This document shows, piece after piece, positions 32,701-33,820 of a stretch of DNA of 33,820 nt. The translations under genes were made by a program, and so were the position numbers. How positions within the stretch are numbered: the stretch's first letter is position 1; the number at the start of each line of letters is the position of its first letter. A model generated the notes under the pieces. That model made no database searches, was not told where the DNA came from, and saw nothing but the letters and a program-made list of their open reading frames with translations. The stretch lies in NCBI GenBank assembly GCA_018812625.1, contig JAHJDH010000003.1, positions 1 to 33,820 of the forward strand, in the 5' to 3' direction. The stretch is from Microcaldota archaeon (GTDB lineage: Archaea; Micrarchaeota; Micrarchaeia; Anstonellales; Bilamarchaeaceae).

Positions 32701-33778
32701 TGTGGGAAGGTACAGAATCATCCTCAGCAATGGCAGGGAACTTTTCGCTCAGGTTGAAGATTATGCACCGGCTAGATTAGGTGCGCAATTATTCGAAGCT
32801 CAGGGACTTTGGAAAACATCAGACAGGTTCCATAAATTCAGTTATGAAACAGGAATTCTTGATCCTTCGCAGCAACCAGAAGTTGTGATGTTTGGTTTCA
32901 CGCAGGACATGCACGATTTCGCAAAAGACAGTGAACAGATTAGGATAAGAATGCCTGAATCCGGACAAATGGAAGATGTAAAAGTTGCCGGAGTCGCATT
33001 GAAAAATGACCTTCTTATGGCAGATATTAATGATCCTGTAGTTGTGCAAGGCCTTGTGCAAAGAGGTTCATTGGAAGCTGTAAAAACATTTAGGAAAATG
33101 CTTGGAACAAGTAAAGGAAGAGAAGAGATAATGAAGGCATGGGCTGCATATCACGAGATGGCAAGAAGGGCAATCGGAGTGGACAGATTCCTTAGAAACA
33201 CGGCCATGGTTCTTGTAAAAAGAGAGAATCCCAAACCAGGACAAAGCGAATATGCCATCACTTTCCAGCCATTTGATACTGATTTTGTTGGGGGTAGAAT
33301 CTTAGGAAAAAGAGATTTGCTTAATTTCCACAGTTTTGACAAAGACTTTGCTGATGCAAGCATAAAATTCGTAAAAGAACTGCATTTTGCAGCTATGAAG
33401 GGGAACATACTGATTAGTCAGAAAAAGCTTGCACTCGAACTGCTAAGAGCACACGAATCATGCAGCATCCCAATATTGCCAGAAACAGCAGTGCATAATG
33501 AAGCAGTCCTTCAAGGGCATGTTGGAAAGGCATTCGGGTTCCCCGTCCGGGAGGGAATTGCAGTAGTTCCGAATTACGCTGGAAGAAGAAGAGTTGTTAT
33601 GCGTGAGGATGGCAGAATGATTCTCAATAGGCCTGAGGAATTGCAAAAAATACAAGACACTACATTGTCAGCAAATAACCGCAGAGATCATGATAAAGTA
33701 AGGAGAATGTACTTTGTCAAGGACTCTGGATTCGCACTGACAAGAAGCGACATCCAAAGTCTTGGTCCATTGAAATGA
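14750..33778 (+). CDS. Giant 6342-aa multidomain protein with helical N-terminal part, hydrophobic segment, repeated domains and an ADP-ribosyltransferase-like module
   Basis: Uninterrupted ORF; CAGGAG about 8 nt before the ATG at 14750. No N-terminal signal peptide. Internal paralogous domains found by reading the translation. Confidence 0.95.
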   Translation: MAQRSRRGPERTEEVIPVQQPLRHGQPPPVQQQNLEALSADTDRQLIPVLNQGPRVAELIRQTDPESMEVLHQANELVQWADSRSGSKINGREYSNEINYIGNLARQARDTRDPAVLQRARGMVYSFALMISTQVRLDAEAAGTPEAAHLTQMIERSRQFFTNPEELHRTMGSAMASWMYIENRQVYDAAPEMKQNLFNSVESFSDPSREVRPEQMSQAFSTITSSLDSVVMRMEGTQANMQAALMSQVHMLVSLEAIRETMKGKMEKLDKAIKKMTEALSDSKKTEEEKEKEVAMVEKEIRDFVAEAIDVALADAKAPPELLAAMGKAREFLKNPKLRERGQRILMAGIAYFNSRLVLNLPENQKLKKALLDAVSKLADNQKPISAMLRRRLISIQMGISAALKSAEGRPEIVIARISESLDNLKAMAATAGNKYLSKTIDYIKKLVKGIKDPRELKIIVGLMGYIRGSLDGLSKMPAETKDEKETRDNVATLVANAVLVSLKEPRSEAAKMARLLAGVYAGFKNGALLLSISKGLNEGSIVVDEAKEKVAAFILREADASIARIKESSPELAKRIARFFGTLRKNPGSTSTGIFSRALDVLGLSKFISDKVIPHKNKKIRKGLLDIAGEALGALEKGDREGFDSSVGVAAALLDMPEQEAEAVIDGHAQKAEEAKQEKELGRYQTFMALEGFLGKFGQMELADDKLKQSISFVRRTIEKIQERIQNGEDVGQGTMKNLEKMISLVEAAAGILKERTGWDVKGQEKILGQGMAAFVLAGQLSTMSNIMKGPQKMSVEEVARTVLGEGATKDEVRILADEYKKENLDSRIRELGNLASLHIYIAQKYDESHSAEDKKRFLGMSSDIADGKMSQGKALQNLAKDYAEQLGKIKIQDPAIKSIFERIIKSLDSPTIKLLGMAQDGIELAKTIQHEENMLSMKEYEGIRETSMLMLRNALTLLQNGVESENVNSIIELARMLRENHKNPERMELLETACSNSAIGVQLFQMVLTIRLEPGLTMEDAAKKALQSLNPGKKITSDEVTGLVKTYEGAEKARDKPGGAAVMALELLKRSSLFIEIANKKKAVEVMQSRAIGLVEKSLYQPLIDALGRYLINISQGEKPKDEDILLIQRSPQILAGNGGTVSRLFVTSQDPAIRMQQAEVFAGLRSIDQVLKPLRGLIRERTAAIYAKAQEELEKGNLNETAVYLSLAQAYASTRTPKERKEIQDYVSRLSKSTMSENEMLALPKDERPITSAEALWISKVYRERFDISTGIRNPAQKRNFIIYSDLALKAYQQGDQDGANLLRNAARFYGNAALGGVRDGIALADGTDGIPSLKQLQEGISKGQSLAQILGAKKGEEEIVLQTFGFRLREIDIIVGSAAFDSRMQNVESRGVQYKAEAGRLGRLRTTAQQKNDSIGAERLEYQIGLVDIEKTKGWLEQAKTTRDDGVRLLRFSLAKEREALQKSGDDAAALMKEAGELRTKGERLLYLAENIQASALLFHTSISEVGTIHRQRGRHECAMAADGFVAVAKELRDTEGIPEEDVLAKHQITIKSANQSLQMGASQISQQRGIQSSVWGLVQRAKKLTADNQKFGEVYGKETKPIKGYPNVRSSALAYDESKIQKRIDRGTQLAMSERIGAAGGVLNAAGFHMNSSVLAAVICSKHWNLIRQATEREKEEGMFEFHTEAWLGFIEKGQEFADQGNMAAAEDQMRFVNYEVVKIQGWRQNLHNSFNANVTLWRMGRADARAHARSLADRHYDITTDREVSGIDEAPSGPQSVRALYRTMRSKNRKRYVDAVEKAWTDWEQKYIDKGTFPTADEEAAFRTSVEQLPEVKKAVQRNEEVEGKFWEGNLWSSDLEQVDPHYQYMDHALMGSAPNRKKQDWHRYYSEVEASNRAHSTWQGNAQDANGQADQAMMRAAQLQWIKQKTFSTDDVPEGNPKLNQMLAMAVAANDGIVIETLKAIERGEDSLFGIGKITPEMRRAAFKYDSDSELATLAFDALKLRQQVHGASEKSRESLIAQAEDKEMQIMQRLRTDPKKMDIIASHLLLRGVRTNILTIGAPIDKINETLGRSLVYMAKHQDGVLQFQQHESGRRIATDAVNMYIQAHGARYNLQRARPHGFESRVARRQLELSANGFLGIARNASSDTAYAHHQAAQGEMIGQWENAYKMYGEALAGLATPGGVKPDAITEDMGYAFQLMREFPSVAEVTKLNVRLMHASWGIYIDPETGETSELHLTANEQRVLVAAMQSANGALEQMLGTASSLRTFMSTGAGDEGHEILLELESHIEEVEKQIGTLMQHAAARDPEYIKKYGITDEMSHSELTKITGDITSHRDKTFIKVDSLIQSGTSWDTAVMIGETLVKTVAYSALAFSGYGTAAGVAGLAETYVGMEEMVASKGGLDQMETRELWAYYGGYAVAGAGAIVGGLSDSMRMARSLSSPTLGTVGLRIPGTSSLAPRALDRVTSVLGSGVMDKITNVGGLLLMGGGVALGGLEVYNMYREGVTSEAQYGLAFWNALNPALAIGGSKIMSLNPKLAHSRSLGATMYRGMMGGLFGISQREMVAAHKMQSQQQYNAMRESRVARIRGPTRKSTRKAQSHQWAIDETAFTAIEQRQGSLTTEERIMVLEHYNAGEGGPRQINAVEAAGLLSDYNSLVESRIGQLSPEAQTRIRQIPDLIGRQLENGEALAIINEFGHEIPGTLKAEMVDGKPVAKVQVDVGRIMQFLDGQRMNAAETGKKPFYTLTDYASYKQRQSAKVLAGLEPPSAAPKPVDTGRVLAGLDTAAKSRDYQKTREAILGITIAGYSDEHIAFARSIASAADFFANYNEFPPGTPAEVVKAAQALAGAKGKKSNFRDATNYGNAKQQLQLALDATSEIFIKQAEQTQSAVTLGLGTAEGVAKFTRRIVRMDSDALGALAQLPQDIQQTVRDLANDPRFFVAAKSTEKEETIAKFSGPGGKLRDVAQEAAEKIAPKLPPPEAIDIPIQKAVGDGLTPIVGEEVVVQPTGADQTKAMKISIAGGGGGRAHIPVPESVPVTAESGSQPRAIPLRLVKQKSETPAVPVPAPEQMPALPPRKRLTELASLAHDAVFGTDAQKLNAADQIESLDAGEQRAYTKFESLAKRMKERGDDFNPENYSTAYWEQNAEPGVIEAQLKADKKIADSLVDAYNKINEMGSKPIEHGGLRLAREYRRMLKYIADGDSPQQAAEKVVMEYRNHETPFSWEKRTPASAAPVIATETVPLATYEGAIGNRIGRPELEKVIANADARTQRIARVLDYFRKALGESSVPPELRPAHRATKDSDSPAIILEQALRFTQDLPAVVESPTEQVSIDLGPYRGIAMTPGSEALEGVLSGYADPRIREVARVLEHIKDGILTEGKVPGNMPKELIAEYQAMRKSASSEEKFVIGPRDLVGQAINYVMRKRGQAEEGEPIPLVRRKVQQAPAQQAQEAPVIPPLPPIPKMPEVSQSVEIPVAEQMNFGVFDFVASNPGSAALEGTLSTITDKNVIGFARVLERLNSMDADYHQVPGLPGDLLNAYRKFVADKWNEGVYFLKPEHFVGFAKEYVAKKQTAALQESQAIPLVKIKPPESEDEITAVIPSEDLRTTRKMKRPEEVIEVDLGEVQVVGQEEPVSPPHPAQGEEPTIITSIPEEETVPFNPAVAADSTLANGEPKLLNEPTYINGILTIEASGLGGDIGHAVKPEHAQFAVNGEFKTAGHSVKPKGLWLSWGSGWDNFTKFAGIDFLGNVKFKAEIRSGLKLFLLRDGEAFSKMMTEFRKDIKVAKRTEGSYPEGTWYDGKSSYYEKSPWQWLKEKGYDGVAVTADGVGDTNYQFMWDAESIVIFEPKGSVNLPNGEARLKEYQQSTQSKIDSFIPEIKKEVGGLHTQKEAYELLDAYAKGTEVLDQDHKKFLKKLKDDGLSLEDAAESIIKYLIDEEAEDNSVASMPAPHPAQGEEPTVITSIPEEITRQVPLPGGEEGVVEPSGPTHLYQAQSTSPVSEAQPPISSDILFQRIGQSLENSDLRQRDASSINAQHESTPLSEDALDNALFLFKDRTTDGSSRKIDDAIEDGLIIAPHLPDTKHLDIFAYFNPETKKIVSVVESHPDNMPASLRNNSDLLIVKFKVNIESGKIVAITQTPNANATVRIANERPTQDLALTGLVGMRVMKQKTVQAPEQVFSYVHQPLSSQALQDKLVAAESKGIITPEQAKYLRNQRIFLADEAKRDQAHRQRVLDGGGILKPKDYDSIPFTDKAADNAVTLLSHSSDVDGQQRRTIDLALESSGWVPGEAGTINAYFDPRTESIVAVVIDPTNINSDTDAPFGIPREIARDTILSKVEFGIGPDGRIINVRETPNIPGGSAFADPEGAIFYSLSALKGMQIVDTEPAGGPPSGPRKPSEPRDLKGTAPAAPRVTPTDMKATAPAAPRVSAQEAAAPIAKGILSGNQDAIASYNSMPKAQQDQIGFEMTKQLGLDTNIGLTRFAREVRLRNKNILERMSMLPQEVQDAVNRLAKGDLSKSFASRERKTQKAAVETARGDMLDAIEGTMPEAAQEQVPIAVGGEVFETMKPPQEHEVHEEKGPVIKAVKDSGDGSKGPRIVSPWAAGGPRITVGGPSATAHVMPPGGGAVAPKQLPRGERQRQRFLSKPFRQSKLVRTLTREWTLSKGKKLSKEFNMEIAYLMTQPEDVQQRVREKTTAKIRETSGDKIADSFDEMFTILMNVKGTQFSPEYKPVLELAPTLYQDPGGSKTSYPGKEDVMKRGTEELLHAQGIEVGKGGFENLLNIMIEGEIRYGQFGGLSEEGGLQSMLAGGHGPYYIVVDRSVAKTPAPENFHIAYIVPTNEHKKGVIAALNQAVEQGLMSHDEAVGVMSKVATYDEFANAPKGIFEKPGDFAASQKAQAEAVIAGAPTQKPPSRIPFSVSDAEVAVELASLHQRAASPWAGETFRKEISAEAMKKGISYDQALVERARGNAVRKKASRRARESGLDNVVKIEATPEGEVVRFARSDGTEAVMSRMRFETVRALVLEAENVINGAPILDESKRARLTSLKEDTEFNNAMQHGDRTAQFDKALRQIELPGRSAELHDIAQLFISGEPAKIKDATARFYALSNSEKDSINAMVSEGSRYVNAGSDERRTIAREYALESAHRAAGRPREVPNKEKLTELAQAAWHMLYGNKDAVGKFLDGQDLSMAEEHAYGRFYQLMKNQAMESPEKINIQGYVDGYLAEQAGAATHDVTTGYTNYLKAKAIQGEIAIQDFSDEVQLMAKRIDASELPAAGPERESYLNGKAEQVRIDLANMKALIQNYDQTPENRPKTPAMEMMDGYVSQGMSLGDSAEHVLLDMARIDFLISTYEQGPEARPKTPIMGFMDSQVQAGKNVNDAARLTLAGIKAAEAAQSATYAADEPHVPMPAAAFDSKLNTANLHPEAQEMILARQSQKRLSEGGLDNCIAIFSSDLTAAVQDGLSYVNAPRPRLPKEEGSNIPVSAYVNSEGIIVAVIDSWSAIRDGTSSIPAEVRNNRNLSIAILSINMESGKIENVFWQAGYETNLSTKTKSQQHPLTDLVGLKVLKPHEPSSPGGGEGGHSQGPEGPESITHVSGDGETPPIHIEADPQENAPTSQYGTEPQQVDPTLESEVMTTPLKVAEKPKPQAVVEEPEVGKTLPGIGPEIGEDIGSASTEAGIAAQGVLLEEQDTQDHYEPTVASPGVEKSSGKKPQTAETLLSVAESFSRLREMEPQQRATELSKLDIDKNAIRAIVGILEYPQGDPIAVAIANEWEISQVATLRQRRIDGSRELGALKAIDEAFGNSDLWTGEEGSGNPTVETLIAALGLSKNTPMSRTLSNPTESNSQRNAIVAAYNSEGANGVMKYLAERGFDSREVQRLLVLDSHIRSNISELPQRIREAYEYEGVLGVFGELVGLGTLGDKKILTDTANLAQGNMTFVELVIKGDLAGKIQTLPGYENARIYGISKIPGGVGRYRIILSNGRELFAQVEDYAPARLGAQLFEAQGLWKTSDRFHKFSYETGILDPSQQPEVVMFGFTQDMHDFAKDSEQIRIRMPESGQMEDVKVAGVALKNDLLMADINDPVVVQGLVQRGSLEAVKTFRKMLGTSKGREEIMKAWAAYHEMARRAIGVDRFLRNTAMVLVKRENPKPGQSEYAITFQPFDTDFVGGRILGKRDLLNFHSFDKDFADASIKFVKELHFAAMKGNILISQKKLALELLRAHESCSIPILPETAVHNEAVLQGHVGKAFGFPVREGIAVVPNYAGRRRVVMREDGRMILNRPEELQKIQDTTLSANNRRDHDKVRRMYFVKDSGFALTRSDIQSLGPLK
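21829..22450 (+). other. Gly/Ala-rich hydrophobic segment of the giant protein
   Basis: Translation includes 'TAVMIGETLVKTVAYSALAFSGYGTAAGVAGLAETYVG', 'YYGGYAVAGAGAIVGGL', 'VGGLLLMGGGVALGGLEVYN', 'GLAFWNALNPALAIGGSKIM' and 'YRGMMGGLFGIS'. This contrasts with the charged helical sequence on either side. Confidence 0.7.
23995..24430 (+). repeat. Helical 'LTELA' domain, copy 1
   Basis: 'KRLTELASLAHDAVFGTDAQKLNAADQIESLDAGEQRAYTKFESLAKRMKERG...' parallels 30248..30560. Confidence 0.6.
24504..25540 (+). repeat. Three consecutive diverged ~75-110-aa helical domains in the giant protein
   Basis: 'RPELEKVIANADARTQRIARVLDYFRKAL' (from ~24504), 'SEALEGVLSGYADPRIREVARVLEHIKDGI' (from ~24769) and 'SAALEGTLSTITDKNVIGFARVLERLNSM' (from ~25210). 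The last two share the remainder of the domain. Confidence 0.75.
25679..25731 (+). repeat. 53-bp direct repeat, copy 1
   Basis: CCGCATCCAGCACAAGGAGAAGAACCCACAATTATAACTTCTATTCCAGAGGA; matches 26618..26670 except for one A/G difference. Encodes PHPAQGEEPTIITSIPEE. Confidence 0.95.
25799..26325 (+). other. ADP-ribosyltransferase-like domain within the giant protein
   Basis: Translation 'KPKGLWLSWGSGWDNFTKF...VKFKAEIRSGLKLFLLRDGEAFSKMMTEF...SPWQWLKEKGYDGVAVTADGVGDTNYQFMWDAESIVIFEP' follows the ART-like pattern GLW-S...W, then GYDGV, then a terminal W-D-x-E-S-hydrophobic-F strand. Recognised by pattern only. Confidence 0.55.
26618..26670 (+). repeat. 53-bp direct repeat, copy 2
   Basis: CCGCATCCAGCACAAGGAGAAGAACCCACAGTTATAACTTCTATTCCAGAGGA, offset 939 nt (313 codons, in frame) from copy 1. 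Encodes PHPAQGEEPTVITSIPEE. Confidence 0.95.
26886..27283 (+). repeat. Unknown ~135-aa domain, copy 1 of 3
   Basis: 'DALDNALFLFKDRTT...DIFAYFNPETKKIVSVVESHPDN...LLIVKFKVNIESGKIVAITQTPN...LTGLVGMRVMK'. Confidence 0.75.
27510..27929 (+). repeat. Unknown ~135-aa domain, copy 2 of 3
   Basis: 'KAADNAVTLLSHSS...TINAYFDPRTESIVAVVIDPTN...ILSKVEFGIGPDGRIINVRETPN...LSALKGMQIVD'. Confidence 0.75.
30248..30560 (+). repeat. Helical 'LTELA' domain, copy 2
   Basis: 'EKLTELAQAAWHMLYGNKDAVGKFLDGQDLSMAEEHAYGRFYQLMKNQAMESPEKIN...'. Confidence 0.6.
30658..30939 (+). repeat. Tandem pair of 47-aa (141-nt) repeats
   Basis: 'DLANMKALIQNYDQTPENRPKTPAMEMMDGYVSQGMSLGDSAEHVLL' is followed immediately by 'DMARIDFLISTYEQGPEARPKTPIMGFMDSQVQAGKNVNDAARLTLA'. 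They align without gaps, about 22/47 identical by eye. Confidence 0.8.
31094..31488 (+). repeat. Unknown ~135-aa domain, copy 3 of 3
   Basis: 'GGLDNCIAIFSSD...PVSAYVNSEGIIVAVIDSWS...LSIAILSINMESGKIENVFWQAG...LTDLVGLKVLKP'. Confidence 0.7.
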
Positions 33779-33820
33779 TTATTTCAAAACAGTGGTTGAC
33801 AATTCCTTGTTGACGATAAA

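Noticed and set aside
1-33820. CRISPR array, tRNA or rRNA genes, IS element or integrase
   Set aside because: No regularly spaced short repeats, cloverleaf-like sequence or transposase/integrase motifs noticed. The nucleotide repeats seen are coding protein repeats. A tRNAscan-SE, minCED or ISfinder run was not possible.

Overview
The window looks archaeal, probably DPANN-like. The basis is TATA-like promoters, Shine-Dalgarno starts and a pyruvoyl-dependent arginine decarboxylase. This lineage call is inference. Two giant genes dominate. (1) A minus-strand gene runs from 9092 off the left edge (>=3030 codons). It encodes a secreted surface protein with a signal peptide, one LamG-like domain and at least seven Asn-rich parallel beta-helix modules. 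(2) A plus-strand gene at 14750..33778 encodes a 6342-aa protein with no signal peptide. It has a long helical N-terminal part, a Gly/Ala-rich hydrophobic segment, and a C-terminal half assembled from internally repeated domains. One of these is an ADP-ribosyltransferase-like module bracketed by 53-bp near-identical direct repeats. A 119-aa basic protein lies 4 nt upstream in the same apparent operon. Between the giants are a lipoprotein with an Asp-rich linker, a SAM-methyltransferase-like protein, a PurD-like ATP-grasp protein, an amidohydrolase-2 family protein, PdaD, a small ORF and what looks like a decayed fragment of a pdaD duplicate. The most promising candidate for an undescribed system is the 14386..33778 operon, a giant, possibly effector-like multidomain protein. 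All family calls are by eye; no searches were run.
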